Below are positions 1 to 12,249 of a stretch of 64,000 nucleotides of DNA, in pieces. Source of the stretch: Paracentrotus lividus. Taxonomy: Eukaryota > Echinodermata > Echinoidea > Camarodonta > Echinidae. The notes beneath the pieces were generated by a model that worked only from the letters and a program-made list of their open reading frames with translations, had not been told where the DNA came from and did not search any database. The position numbers and the translations under genes are program-made. The stretch is taken from positions 5,504,281 through 5,568,280 of the forward strand of contig CALNVZ010003426.1 in assembly GCA_940671915.1 (NCBI GenBank), read 5' to 3'. Position 1 is the first letter of the stretch; each line of letters starts with the position of its first letter.

Positions 1-3000
1 AAAAAAAAAATTTACCGCCAAATCAACTACAAAGGAGGCCTCCAGACTAGTGATAATCCACTGAAATAAGAAAATACGAAGGAATGTGTGTAACAATTTA
101 AATGTTTTGACATACACACGTCTAACTAACAACAGTCCGACTTCATAATTATAACAAATCAGGGCCATTCGGGGAAATACAATTTCGGTTCCTCTGGTGT
201 CAGTTACGGAGGAATTTATCTCGTCGGAGATGCACCTTTGGACGGCCTTTTTGTAAACTGTTTTACTATTGTTATCGCTTAAGTCATGGATAGATTTGAT
301 TAGTGATGGAGCATGGCTTCTTTAAACGAAAAGGACATTCAAGGAGTTTTTATTAGTTTAAAATACCTGTCAAATAACTTATGTCATTGCCCTATCGATA
401 ATTGGACAGCTCTAAAATATAAAAGTGGTTCTTTGACAAATAGTGACAATCAATTAATACCTTCAAATATGTGAAGCTTTATGAGATATAAGTGATACAA
501 ACAACAATTATCTGAAAGTGGTTCGATCAGTAAATTAGGCCCGGTCACACTTAAGTATCGTTTACAGAAAAGTTCTTATTCGTTCTAAAACAATATGAAT
601 AATAATAATAATCGTAAATGGGCAGTGGTTGCTGTCGAACTACTAACTTTGGCCATACAGCTTTCCTTTACTTTGCATTTTAGAAATAGAACATTTAGGA
701 ATATCTTTTGACAAAGTTGACGGTTATGCAACTTCGTACTACTTCGCAAAATATCAGAGGATATTTAAATACCAGAAGTTATTTTTTTACGATAATAAAT
801 GAAACCCCATGGTTATATTCCGCAGATCAACTCAAAACACTTTTTATTCAATGAATAGCAAGTGGATCAGTTACTTTGATAACCTTTTGCGCCCAAAATA
901 TACGGCTGCTGTTTTTTTCGAAATGACATAAATTCCTAATACTAAAATGAATCACGTACACTCGAAAGGGAACAAACAAACATAGATAAAACATCGGTCA
1001 GCATGATCTGATTCTGTTCCTATTTGTGCCTTACTCCATCTTATCTGCAGCGTTAAAAACACGACTGAGTAATTATAACATTAGAAATTAGAGCATGAAT
1101 AACGAAAACAGTTGGAGCAGTTGGAAGAAATGACTTGGTCACAAGAGAAAGAATTCTATCGATTTAAATGCATTCACAAAATTGAAAGACAGAGCAAAAT
1201 GCCATTATTCATGTTTTTTTCTTTTGAGAAATCATTTTACATTATAGGCGTTCTCATGTCTAGAAGAAGAAAAAAAAAAAAATCCGTAAAAGTTGGCATC
1301 TCTGTATATGGCCCAAATAGCCCAGGAAAAAGAGGTGAGACTGTGTCTATGTTTATAATAACAAACAATATATAGGCCCATACAAAGAGGAGAATCGTTA
1401 ACATTATCGTATGATCATAATAATGATAAATCCATTAATACTGGCAGTCACTTTTTCAAACCAAAAGTTGAATATTTATTTATTTATTTATTCATTATTG
1501 ATTAACGGACTATATCGTTCTCCCCCTTACAAATTTGCAATACTAGTTCTATAAATTCTGTCAAAACTCTGCTTTAAATGTATCTTTTTAATCCTAAATC
1601 GTTCATTATAATATCGCCTTGGACTATCGTTGGCCATACATGCCATACATCCTTTGTTCCTTATTAATTTATGATAAAGTGAAGTTGATGTAGATTGGTT
1701 GTGATTTATAATATTTATTTTTATCTAATTTATGTATTTCCTTTTTTGTCAACTACTAAGGGGAAATTTGCAATTTTGTGGTATACAAAATAGTTATTAT
1801 TATGATATAAGTGTTAAAGTTATAATCATGATATTTGATAATAACAATTATGAAGGTAATAATGATAATGCTAATAATTAATGATAATATCAAATAGCCA
1901 TATCATTGTTAATATTATCATTATAATGGTTATTGTTACTATTATTGTTATTATTACCATTATCTAATTATGCAATTTCATATAATAATAATAATAAAGC
2001 TTAAGCTTATAAATTATTTAGCTCTAAACCTAGTGTGATTTATTCTCTAACTAGCTTCAAGTACCGTGCTGACCTAAAAATCGACAAAACACCGACGCCA
2101 AAATGTCATCATCGAACTTGAAAATACAGAATGTAAATTAAATTTCTAATAATTTCCAGTCTAACTAAACCATCATTTATCGACAAATGAATCGCAAATA
2201 CCCATACTTAGGATATATTATATTGCAAAGGTTCTTGTTGAATTGAAGTTAATTATCAACATATCAACCTTGGGACATAGAAGCCCTTTGATCGATGGCC
2301 TAAAAATAAGACGTTTCTAGAGGACATTCCATGGTTATAACATTGAAGCTCTAACCCTGCTAACGATCAACAGAGGACTAAAAATAGCCTGCCCATACAA
2401 TCCCTTTAATAAGTAAAATCATTAATGTGATGATTTAACCGCAAAAATTAGTTCAAACTAGCCTGTTAAGACGCTGTTCAAAATAATTTGCATTTATCTA
2501 CAGTTCATGCCAGGTTGCAAAGAAACTTCATTCTTTCATTCAGATCTGGTATTTGCGACAAATTGTAACTTGATATCTATGCACGTATAATGGCATATTA
2601 ACACGTAACATTATTTGGGCTTCAAAGATGTCTGACAATTAAACGTAATGAAAATACCATATCTTAGAAAAAAAAAGTTTTTAAAACCAACTCTATATTT
2701 AGCTCTTGTAAAAAGCTGTAAAAATAAGTAATTACTTTTTGGAAATATAATGCGTTTATTGGATAAAGTGTAGCATTGGATTCTGACCGGAAAGATTTTT
2801 TATTCTAGTTTATAATGATCACAAGAAAAAGGAAAGTAAATGACCTAACACAACTTGTACAGATCATCAAGAAGGGGGGGGGGCGGAGGGCTCTGCATTA
2901 GATAAGTGGTCTAAATATCTTTCTCTGTCATTTTCTGATTTCGATGGATTTCTATAATCTCAAAAATCATATCATTCTCTCTGATCCTCTGATTTTTCTA

Positions 3001-3063
3001 TAATTTTCAGTAAAATGTAAATTTAACTTATCGATTTTTTTCTTCATAGAGAAGATCTCAATC
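1..3063. other. Gene-free AT-rich stretch
   Basis: No gene is visible. Frames are short, and the longest here (87 codons from 1112) has a lysine/arginine-rich end produced by an A-rich tract and no family resemblance. The stretch holds small simple repeats: AAT units near 597-612, TTTA units near 1476-1492, an inverted AT-trinucleotide tract at 1836-1965, and a G run near 2874-2883. A segment starting with GGCCCGGTCACAC at about 539 resembles the end of an inverted-repeat element, but I could not find its partner. Confidence 0.6.
1836..1965. repeat. Inverted ATAATR/CATTAT low-complexity tract
   Basis: The left half is rich in AATAATGATAATG-type words. The right half is rich in the complementary CATTATTATT-type words, with ATCAAATAGCC between them. 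The two halves could fold on each other imperfectly. It may be two simple repeats in opposite orientation or a decayed foldback element. No terminal duplication is visible. Confidence 0.45.
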
Positions 3064-3072
3064 AAGAAAAAA

Positions 3073-3105
<33 letters not shown>

Positions 3106-3106
3106 C
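3064..3106 (+). repeat. Purine-only tract (A/G)
   Basis: Nearly uninterrupted A with scattered G on the + strand. This is low-complexity sequence with no coding content. Confidence 0.7.
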
Positions 3107-3220
3107 TCCAGTTTAAAATTTAAAAAATGTAAGGAAATATTCAGCGAAGGTTTGATAAAAGTCTGTCTAAAAAAAATGATGTAATGATTTTTTATTCCTT
3201 ACATTTTCAGTTTTGTGATG

Positions 3221-3221
<1 letters not shown>

Positions 3222-3253
<32 letters not shown>
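3222..3253 (+). repeat. (TG)n microsatellite
   Basis: About 15 perfect TG units, followed by degenerate TG-rich sequence to about 3300. The minus-strand frame of His/Thr repeats across it is an artefact of the dinucleotide. Confidence 0.9.
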
Positions 3254-3256
<3 letters not shown>

Positions 3257-4358
3257 CTGTGTTTTGAGTGCGTGTGTATGTGTGGGTGTGTATGTGTTTA
3301 TGTCTTTAATGTGTGGGTGAAATAGAGAGGGGACTATGCGTACCCTCGTACACATACACGCACACTTTGAACCCCAATGAACAGAAAATCAGTTAAAATG
3401 TTTTGGCGAAAATTGAGACATTTTGTTGTGTCTCTATAGCTAAGACCTTTACAGGTCTTTATTCATTAAAGGGTTCATCTTTTGTAAAAGTTGATGAAAT
3501 ACATGATTTTGTAAGGTTTCACGTGTTAAGAGATGTGTCTGTTTTCACATATACCTGATGAACTCCGACCTTATTGAGGAATGTGTCTGTAAAAGATATC
3601 CTTCACAAAATACCTGGAAATGTTTTCTGAAATGATTATGTGTTTTAGTGGCTTAATATCAGGCGCGGAATCTGAATCTTAACTTCTGAAAATAAAGCCA
3701 TAGCAGTGGGGAATCATAGAATCTACTTTTGTTTTCTACATGTTCGAAATTGTTATATATGTCCCGAATCATTTGCCAATAAAATTGTGCAAATAGGGGG
3801 AGTTATCAAATATTTCCAAACGATATTGTGTGCATGTGGTATCAATTTAAAGGAGAAAAATCTCTACCATACGAGTTTGTACCATTTATGACATAATGCA
3901 CTTTCTAATATGTGAACTTGAAAACAAGAATAGAAAGTCACCCTACAGTATAACTGACATAACTATTTATTAATGTTATATATATTATTTCATCATACAT
4001 CTTTGAAATAATATGTTTAAAGGAAAACATTGTCATTGGCCTCCGAGTTCAGTGCTCCATACATACTCAAAGGAATTACGAAGAGCTTACTGATCACGAT
4101 TGAATGACCTATGCGTATTTTTCATATAACTGATATAAAACTAGATATGGTCAAGTCTAAGAATGAAATTTAAAGAGAATGCAAAAACCCATGTAATCGC
4201 ATTCATTAAAGCGAAAAGTGTCTCATGTATTTCTTCAACCCTTGCAAGATCATTGAAACTCAGTGGACTATTGGTGATTATTGCCACATCATCTGAAAGT
4301 TTACACTCCCTGATCATTCGTATAACCATAGGTTTGTGGTCCATTTTGTATGACAATA
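3254..4358. other. Gene-free stretch
   Basis: No gene or repeat with clear ends is visible. Overlapping frames of 60-70 codons on both strands near 3700-4360 have no recognisable motif and look like chance. The stretch ends at the left tip of the foldback element. Confidence 0.5.
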
Positions 4359-5204
4359 CCGAGTGAGTAAAAAAAAAAACTTTACACCTAGAAAAATGTC
4401 AATAAAAAGAAAACCAATTTATAAACCCTAAATTATTTTACATATTCTGAAAGAGTAACTCCTCCCGCATCTTCTGGTACCATTTTTGTGTGGTATGTCT
4501 TTACGCTTGGATGAACACGACGCATTGTTTGCAAACATGCACATTTCGAATTGTGCCAGGGTGGGGATGAAATTGAAACAACAAAAGCTGACAAAAAAAG
4601 CAACTCCTTCATGAATAAAATAGCATAACCTTTTAACGAACGTGTCTTCCGCTTAATAACTTGGCAGGAGTGTTGTTACACATATTGACTACATTTTGTA
4701 TGAAAATCAGATAAATCTGTAGAGTCAGGCATGAGTGAGCACACTTCAAAGACAAAATAATCTCTTTTCAAAAGTATTAGGAGGCCTTTTTAGGTCTGTC
4801 AGTGCTATTTTACTCTTTGATGTGTACTCATTCGTGTATTACTTGACGAGTCAATCTAATTTTCATACAACATGTAGTCAATATGTGTAACAATAACCCT
4901 GCCAAGTTTTTAAGCAGGAGACATTTTCGTTAAAAAGTTATGCTATTTTATTCATGATGGAGTTGCTTTTTTGTCAGCTTTTGTTGATTCAATTTCACCC
5001 CATCCCTGGCACAATTCGAAATTTGCATGTTCGCGAACAATGCGGCGTGTTCATCCAAGCGTAAAGACACACCTCACAAAAATGGTACCAGAAGATGCGG
5101 GAGGAGTTACTCTTTCAGAATATATAACATAATTTAGGGTTTATAAATTGGTTTTCTTTTTATTGAAAATTTTCTAGGTGTAAAGTTTTTTTTGACTCAC
5201 TCGG
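4359..5204. mobile_element. Foldback DNA element with about 400-bp inverted arms
   Basis: The element begins CCGAGTGAGT and ends ACTCACTCGG. The left arm (about 4359-4759) and right arm (about 4805-5204) are reverse complements along almost their whole length. Matching blocks are TTTACACCTAG, AACCAATTTATAAACCCTAAAT, GGAGTTACTC, TTCGAATTGTGCCAG and ATTGACTACA, with scattered mismatches and small indels. Only about 45 bp separate the arms. The flanks read TATGACAATA on the left and TATGACTA on the right, so an imperfect target duplication of 8-10 bp is possible. Very long inverted repeats with 9-10-bp duplications fit Mutator-like or foldback elements, but the family is inferred. There is no coding capacity. 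Confidence 0.8.
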
Positions 5205-5212
5205 TATGACTA

Positions 5213-5456
5213 ATGCGGCGGTCAAAATTCGCCGTACCTTCGACGTGCAACTCCCGACGATGGATTTCGTAGAAAAATCGTGCAGCGCAGGTACCTCGGA
5301 GGCACGTTGTCTGTACGACGTGCAGGAAGTTTTTCCAATACCCTTACTACAGAAACGCAGAATTTGACCAACGACCTGTGCATGCATTGCACATGCAACG
5401 CAGGCTACGTTGATGGCACGTACCCCGTAGCCTACGACGAGTTGTGACCGCCGCAT
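5213..5456 (-). mobile_element. GC-rich MITE, family A copy 1, nested beside the foldback element
   Basis: This 244-bp element has inverted ends ATGCGGCGGTCA...TGACCGCCGCAT and is flanked by TA on both sides (5211-5212 and 5457-5458), which suggests a TA target duplication. It is the reverse complement of the copy at 16520-16770 at very high identity by eye. It is clearly richer in G+C than its surroundings, with internal words such as CGTAGGCTACG and CACGTGC. It sits 8 bp from the right tip of the foldback element, so it landed in that element's flank. The 126-codon minus-strand frame across it is a by-product of its composition. Confidence 0.88.
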
Positions 5457-5459
5457 TAG

Positions 5460-8400
5460 AAATAATATCGTCCTGGGAGCGCTCTGCCTCATCATGAGCC
5501 TTCTGGATCCGCCACCGCACACCATATCAAAATGAGACACAAGTCGCGGAGCAATGAGTCAGAAAAAGTCAAAGAATTTGGCAAAATGATTCAAAATTTC
5601 TTTTATTTGTGGGGGGGGGGGACTTTTGATTTTCTAAATCATTTGTGCTCTGTAAAGATGAGTGAAAACGATATCGGGAAAGTTTTTGAAAAATGGATTA
5701 TTCGCCAATTTCCTCTCCTCTTTACTCCGCAACTCTTTTATGATGCATCACCAATATTGTATAAATTGCGTATCTAACCAGAAAGCATTCTCCTCATTCT
5801 TTTTGAAGCGAAAGATATCCAGGGGCTAATTGATCTAGATGTCTTTGTGAAAGTATGGAAGGGCCTGGAGTAGTATCGCAATGCTGGTATCAAATTACAA
5901 GAATCGACGCTTCGATAGTTGAGAGCGCAACTACTTTTCGTGAGGTTAAAGGTCAATTTGTTTGTATTTATATTATTGATTATGTAATATTGGACCGTCC
6001 AAAATATATTACACTTGACTTTTGATCCCCTCACCATTTGGATATAGTATTATATGTTTTTATTCCTCAAATCATTATTAATATGTTTTGATATGTATTG
6101 CAATTATAATGTTTTGCATATGTGGTATATTGAAAAATGCTGTATTAATGATTGAATAATTGACTAATTTAATTTGATTTAATAAACTTTGATCTTTTAA
6201 AACCTTTTTAAATTCGAAGGCACATATCTCAAGTGCATGTTCGTTTGATTAAGCCAGAAGTCGTTGAAATATGGAGTTCATAATAAGGTTGCTTTCGTTG
6301 TTAGTTTTTTTTCTTTTTTTTGGGGGGGGGGGGGTAAGGGAGGGCATTATATTCTCGTATCATTATGATTATTAACGTTATCATTTTGATTGCTATTATT
6401 TACTGTCGATATTACCTTTATATTTGATTGCGTATCCTCAAGAATATGATAATTAATATCTATTGGACAAAATATTAAAAGTATTATTAAAGTGTATCAT
6501 TTTGTTCGTTATTATAAAGAAAATGCAACATTTATGAATTATTCAGAAGCTTAGTTTTTTGTGGCAAAAGTGCGTAACATTTGAAACAGAAAACACCTTC
6601 ATGACGTTTCTCCTTGACGTGGTATCTGGGAATTCCATATTTTAAAAGCTTTCACTGAGATTATAAATCGACCCTCAAGGTTATACCCAAACATATTTTC
6701 TATACAACTACATCCAGGGATCTATTCAAACCTTCCTTTCCACAGGAAAACATAACGCCAATAGGGGAAAAGAGTTTTGTGCTTGTATAAGGTTAAGTTA
6801 TTATACTTTCAATGTTTTTCAGACTCAACAGGTCTAGAGGCAAAGGCCCCATTCACTGTAAGTAATATCTGTATTTTTACAGCAAATGTGATGTCAGCAG
6901 AATCACCATATCGTGTGTGCAAAATAACAGATTTTTTGTTATTTTTCTCCTAAAAAATTTTTACGTGAGAGATAACAAATTGACACATTCGTTCGGTTTT
7001 AACTATATACATACGCTATAGAATTTCTGATGATTTTGTCTTTTCTTTCAGAAATTCTTGGAGGAGAAACTAACAACAAAACTGTTTTTAATGATCACAT
7101 TTTATGGCGACTCTGCTGGCATCACTTTGCTATGAAAATAAAAATTGTCATGTGTTTCTTTTACAGTGTACTTGTCTTTCAGTATGTGCGAAACGTTTTT
7201 ATAATATACATGTATATCTATTTTTGATGGTTTATCTTCTCATCACGCACATCGATGTGCATCAGGGAAATAAAGTCACAATTGAAATATATTTCATTAA
7301 ATTTCAATGCAAATTTCATGTCTATACAAAAAAACATGTTTGCACAATCGTATTGCTACCAAACTAATATTTTCTGCTGTAGTAAAAAGAACAAAAGAAC
7401 AACAAAAAGAACAAAGAACAACAAAATTAAATCATATTTGAAATAAAGTTGGTTGACCTTGAATATTGTAGCTCCTCTTTTCAAGAGCCATTTATTTGTT
7501 AGATCTTTAGTCTGACAAATTTTAGTTTAGTTTAGATAAAAGAGAGAAATACATGTAGGTATTAAATCGTTTCATTCAGGTCGAGTTTTAAAATTGTTGG
7601 TTGATTTACAATGATGACAGATATGTGTATTGTGCATGTTAATAAATATTGACAGCTTTACCTACGTTTGGAATGATATCCAAATAGAAAATTCAGTTTG
7701 TCAAAATATATAATTAATGTTTTTCAGTCTCATCTCCCCCACAAATTCTTAATCATCGGTATGACAGGTACCATTTTAGCAACCGGTAAAGGACAGTTCA
7801 CAGAGCTTTATTTCTGGGAGTGTATAAACATGATAAATGATTGATCAGGTGTGGTCGCATCTATCTTTTTCTGCTTGTTTGAAACAAAAACCTGGTATAT
7901 CATTTTACTATGTATACAACACATTTCACCAGCTGGATAAATAGTGAAGACAGTAAATATGCTCTAAACTTAGAATCCTTCGATTCTACTTTAGGATTGA
8001 CTTGAAAAGCCAATCTTTTAGATTGGTCTGAAAATATTTGCTCTAACAACAACTGGACCAGCTCTCGGTTCTTAAAAACAATTCAAGATTGAATTACATA
8101 TTTTACATAAATGTCTCGGTACAAAGAAAATGAACATGGAGACACATTCGACATATTGGCAACGTAATATCAATACTCCTAGAGGGCTGGATATTACTTT
8201 ATATGATCGCTCCTTCATACGTTTACGATTTTAATATAAACATCAAAATTTTATGCGTTATATAAGCACTACACATTTAGTCATCTAACAAAATAAAATA
8301 TGAAAACCCTAAACTCTTTTACACAAATGTTTGCAATTGATCGCAAACTGTAAATGGCCAATCAAAATCAATGTTGCTTGGACTTTTTGTTCAACAGACT

Positions 8401-9746
8401 GACTAATAAAACATGTTTTTTTATCAAATTGCAATTGATATAATACGGAGCCCTTGCGTTTATTTTTTTCTGGAAACCTACCCATAATTTCCCCCCCCCC
8501 AAAAAAAAAGTTTGTAGATTCAGTAAAAGATGGAAACAAGCATCAAATAAATTCCGAGTTCTCCCTTTTAGAAATGCTTCAAAGTAAAAAAGAGTATGAT
8601 TAAAAAAAAGAAGAAAAAAAGAAAAAAAAAAGAAAGAAAAGAAAGAAAAGACTAAACTTGATGAACTTATTCAATTAAGAGATAAACCGCTTTGATAAGC
8701 TCAATAATAGCCTATTAAGAGCTTGTATGTATATTTCAATGTGATTTCAAGTATCTTTTATTTATTGAAGTTGGATTATTATTTTTGAAGTATGTTTAAA
8801 TCTCGTTGAATTAATAATTTTATAGGATTTTAAACTAATTTTTATAACTGAACTTAAGCTTTATGCAATCTCGCCGGCTTTGATCTGTCCAAATTTCGTG
8901 GAAACTGTTATACATCTCAATAAGATTTCAAGTAATTTCTGAAACTGAAATGGGTCAATGCAACCTTTCCGCCTTTGAGCTGTTTGATCTCGTTGAAATT
9001 ATTACACTTTAAGAGGATGTCCAATAGCGTACTAATATGATTAAGGTGGTTTCATACACATTTACTGTTGTGTAATAAAGATTCCACAAATTATTTTCAT
9101 TTTTATTATGAAGAATATAGCTGATTTCACCTTTGCATTGAAATCTATGTTTATATACATGCCTCTGCGAAATAAAATACATTTTTTTCATCAGAACCAT
9201 GACAGAGAGAAGTTTATGAAATTTAATCTACACTCCTATTATGGAGAGCAGCTCATAAACTTTAATCCTTTATAACCTCATTATCCTCAGATAGACTTTC
9301 TACAAACCATCATTCAGATTTGTGTTCATGTTCTGCTTAAAGATGAATTGAATTCATGCTGTACGTAAATAACAATAAATGGCGTCAATCTAATTTGTAT
9401 GTACGCAGGATCAATGGGATTGCTACGTTTGCTTTACAGCATCACCAATAGAGGGCAAAAACAGCTCATGGGAGGGTGTATAGGACGCACGCCTGTAATG
9501 CGATCTCTATAGTCGATAAAAAAATTGCAAAAAAGGGATGACTTCATTGTTGTTAAAAAAATCATGTAAACTCAATGATATGTATTTAAACACATTTTTT
9601 TCCAATTGTACATTGAGATCATTTCGTCCATTTAGAGATCAAAAGTTGGTCCCAGTGGGATTTTGGCAGAACTTAATTAGTTGCTCAAGGCACTCACAAA
9701 GTGTTGTCAGTTTAAGTCTATTTAGTATATTGTTTTACTGAAGCCC

Positions 9747-9750
<4 letters not shown>
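5460..9750. other. Gene-free stretch with poly-G and purine tracts
   Basis: No gene or element with clear ends is visible. G runs occur near 5611-5620 and 6321-6333, a C run faces an A run near 8490-8508, and a purine tract runs about 8592-8651. A GCACATCGATGTGC palindrome lies near 7247 and a small hairpin around AAGCCAATC/GATTGG near 8010-8032. Frames are at most 87 codons and show no motif. Confidence 0.5.
8592..8651 (+). repeat. (A/G)n purine tract
   Basis: Runs of A punctuated by single G, in GAAAA and GAAAG units. Low complexity; no coding or structural signal. Confidence 0.7.

Positions 9751-9802
<52 letters not shown>
9751..9802 (+). repeat. Poly-A tract, 52 bp
   Basis: An uninterrupted run of A. 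It could be the 3' tail of a retrotransposed sequence, but upstream sequence to about 9540 shows no SINE promoter boxes or LINE protein. I found no flanking direct repeat. A similar 50-base tract lies at 15034. Confidence 0.85.
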
Positions 9803-9806
<4 letters not shown>

Positions 9807-10849
9807 GAAAAACCTCCCTTCATATCTTCACGAGATTAAGAAAAATATATGACCAAGTAAAGCCCTAAGTTTAAAGAATGTCACTATAAACACTCATTTT
9901 TAATGATTTTGTAAAATCTCATTTTTAACACACGGGGTCTATATAATCGAGGTGCGCTCTATAAGTATAGAGAGCACTGGAGCAATTTGGAAGATTTTGT
10001 TTTAATGCGTCAGATGCATCACAATATATCCCTAATATACTCTTTATATTCCCATTTGACCGATGAATATACGAACCATTGGAGTTTTATGGTGTTATAG
10101 TGGTCGTTTCCCGTCTGCTGGGGCAAGCTTAGTGGTAGTATACCAACATTAATTGTGAGTAGTTCAGAATCCATCCCAACATTTTAATCAATTCCTGCAC
10201 ATTTGAAGGTGTCAGACGATTTTAGTGTTCACGTACTGTTCGAGATATACTTAAATAGGTTCTAGATCAGTAAATTCATTATAAATTATGTTAAAATTGG
10301 TTTTATAGGAAGATTTGTTTATTTATTTATTTATTTACTTTTTAATGTCATAATTTTACTTATTACTGGTTCAATTAGTTAGCATACGCATTTTTTTTTT
10401 TTTTTTTTTACATTTTGCATACTTCCGAGCAGAGGTGAGGAATTTTAATTTTAGGAAACCCTAGCCCATATATTATCCTTTCTTTCTTCTTCTCTCATCT
10501 TCACATGTGATGTGGTTCTCCTTTTCTATCGGTATGAGTGTTAATTTCGCTTTTCTCTATGTATATATTCCTTGTGGTTATCAGACATAATCCGTGTTAA
10601 TTTTACGAATCAAATGAAACAATTGATTCAAATTTATGTAATCATATAACTACAATGAATCTTCAATTGTTTTATGTGGTTAATTATACCAGCATGACCA
10701 AGCTACTTCTTGATTTTTAGTATATTTAGTAAATTCTTCCTTTTTGTTAATTTCGTTAAGTTTTTACATCGAACGACATGCCCTAAAAAAAAAATTTAAA
10801 AAATGAAATTGATTTTTTCTATCACTATGATAACTCATTTTCTTTATGA
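9803..10849. other. Gene-free stretch
   Basis: AT-rich unique sequence. A TTTA tetranucleotide repeat lies near 10316-10335 and a T run near 10388-10409. No gene is visible. Confidence 0.5.
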
Positions 10850-11465
10850 AAACTACACAATTCTTCTTTTGGAAATGTCGAACACAAATTATCAATATCT
10901 TCTCACATATCAATTTAAGCTCCTTTTGTGCATGATAACCTGTTATATAGTATGAATTAAAAAAAAGGCGCTTCATTCCCCCAATCCTCCCCCTGTTTCA
11001 TGCCCATTCCTTTCCGTCTGCCTCCCTTTATGATACCATCAATGACTGGGGGTTGAAAATGAACCAAAATCATCGCCTGCCATGTGGAAGACAATATCGA
11101 CCTGATGTCGAAACCCTTCCTCTTTTCACCTTCATAAAAAATAGTCAAAAACACATTTTTTCCTCTGGGAAAATAAGGTAGAATACAAATTATCGATATC
11201 TTCTCACTATCATGGTGGAAATTTTCACATTAATGAATAGATACATTTCAGCTTCTTAGGTGCATGATAAAATATGAGTGTGAATAGAAAAAAAACCACG
11301 CTTTTCCCCCAATCCTTCCGCTCTTCTGCCTATTCCTTCCCGTCTACCTCCCTTGATGATACCATGACTGGGGGTTGAAAATGAACCGAAATCGCCTGCC
11401 ATGTGGAAGACAATATCGATCTGATGTCCTAACAGGTTGAAACCCTTTCTCTTTTCACCTTTACA
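10850..11465. repeat. Tandem duplication, period about 300 bp
   Basis: Copy 1 spans about 10850-11147 and copy 2 about 11148-11465. Shared blocks in the same order are ATATCTTCTCAC, GTGCATGATAA, CCCCCAATCC, GATGATACCAT-like text, GACTGGGGGTTGAAAATGAA, GCCTGCCATGTGGAAGACAA and CTCTTTTCACC. The copies differ by substitutions and indels, including an extra segment near 11205-11250, so the event is old. I recognise no gene in either copy. Confidence 0.8.
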
Positions 11466-11631
11466 TAAGAAGAGGCATTGTTTGGGGCACGATGTACAAT
11501 TTAAATTATCAACTCTGCTTCTTCCTCTCTCTTGGCCTGTGCTATACAGGCATAATTTCTAGGCCATCGATGTTTCCGCAGGGCCCTCAAGTCTATTTAT
11601 ACAATACATTCTTTCATCTCATCTCCCCCTC

Positions 11632-11684
11632 TCACTCTCTCTCTCTCTCTCACACACAAACACACACACACACACACACACACA

Positions 11685-11729
<45 letters not shown>

Positions 11730-11746
11730 CTCATTCTCTCTCTCTA
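11632..11746 (+). repeat. Compound (CT)n-(AC)n-(CT)n microsatellite
   Basis: A CT run is followed by about 75 bp of AC repeat with a few interruptions, then by a second CT-rich run. The open frame across it encodes Ser/Leu and Thr/His repeats and is an artefact. Confidence 0.92.
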
Positions 11747-11985
11747 TCCATACGTTTCATGCTAGTTCTTTGTTAACTTTAGTTTGACTTTGACAATTTC
11801 AACCTTTTATCAATGTCTCTAAATTAAATTTTAATGTCGAGCCACGACGTTGATGATAATACAATATATAATTAATGTTGACGGCATATTCATTTTTTTC
11901 GCGTCGAATTCTGTGCTAAATTTCAACCTTGTCAATTTGCAGGATATTTAATGTTGTATTTTACTCGGTATATAGCCTTTCATGA

Positions 11986-12207
11986 TAGCGCAATCGGTTA
12001 GAGCACCCGTAAAAAGGTAGCCCACCTTGCTTTCATGAACGGGAGGTCGTGAGTTCGAAACCCGGCCGAGTCATACCAAAGACTTACAAATATGGTACCT
12101 AAAGTTGCCTTTTTACAAGGAGCTTGGGGGTAATAATAACATCATGCAGGGCCCGCTGGGAGAACAGTTGTCAGAACTGAAGTGGCTACCCTGGGTTAAT
12201 AAAACCA

Positions 12208-12236
<29 letters not shown>
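11986..12236 (+). mobile_element. tRNA-derived SINE with (ATT)n tail
   Basis: This 251-bp element is flanked by the direct repeat TTTCATGA (11978-11985 and 12237-12244). The head resembles a tRNA gene: an A-box-like block TAGCGCAATCGGTTAGAGC near 11986 and a B-box-like block GAGTTCGAAACC near 12052. These would form an internal RNA polymerase III promoter. The body contains GGCTACCCTGGGTTAATAAA and ends in about ten ATT units. Clear ends, the target duplication and both promoter boxes make this the best-defined SINE here. It is not a functional tRNA, because the anticodon arm is expanded and does not fold properly. Confidence 0.9.
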
Positions 12237-12238
<2 letters not shown>

Positions 12239-12249
12239 TCATGACAAAT

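Noticed and set aside
9751..9802. Processed pseudogene or retrogene with poly-A tail
   Set aside because: No protein similarity, SINE boxes or flanking direct repeat was found upstream. Only the A run is certain.
11632..11776. 94-codon frame with Thr/His repeats
   Set aside because: It is a (CT)n/(AC)n microsatellite read as codons.
11986..12065. tRNA gene
   Set aside because: The anticodon arm is expanded and non-pairing, and the element has a SINE body, an (ATT)n tail and target duplications.
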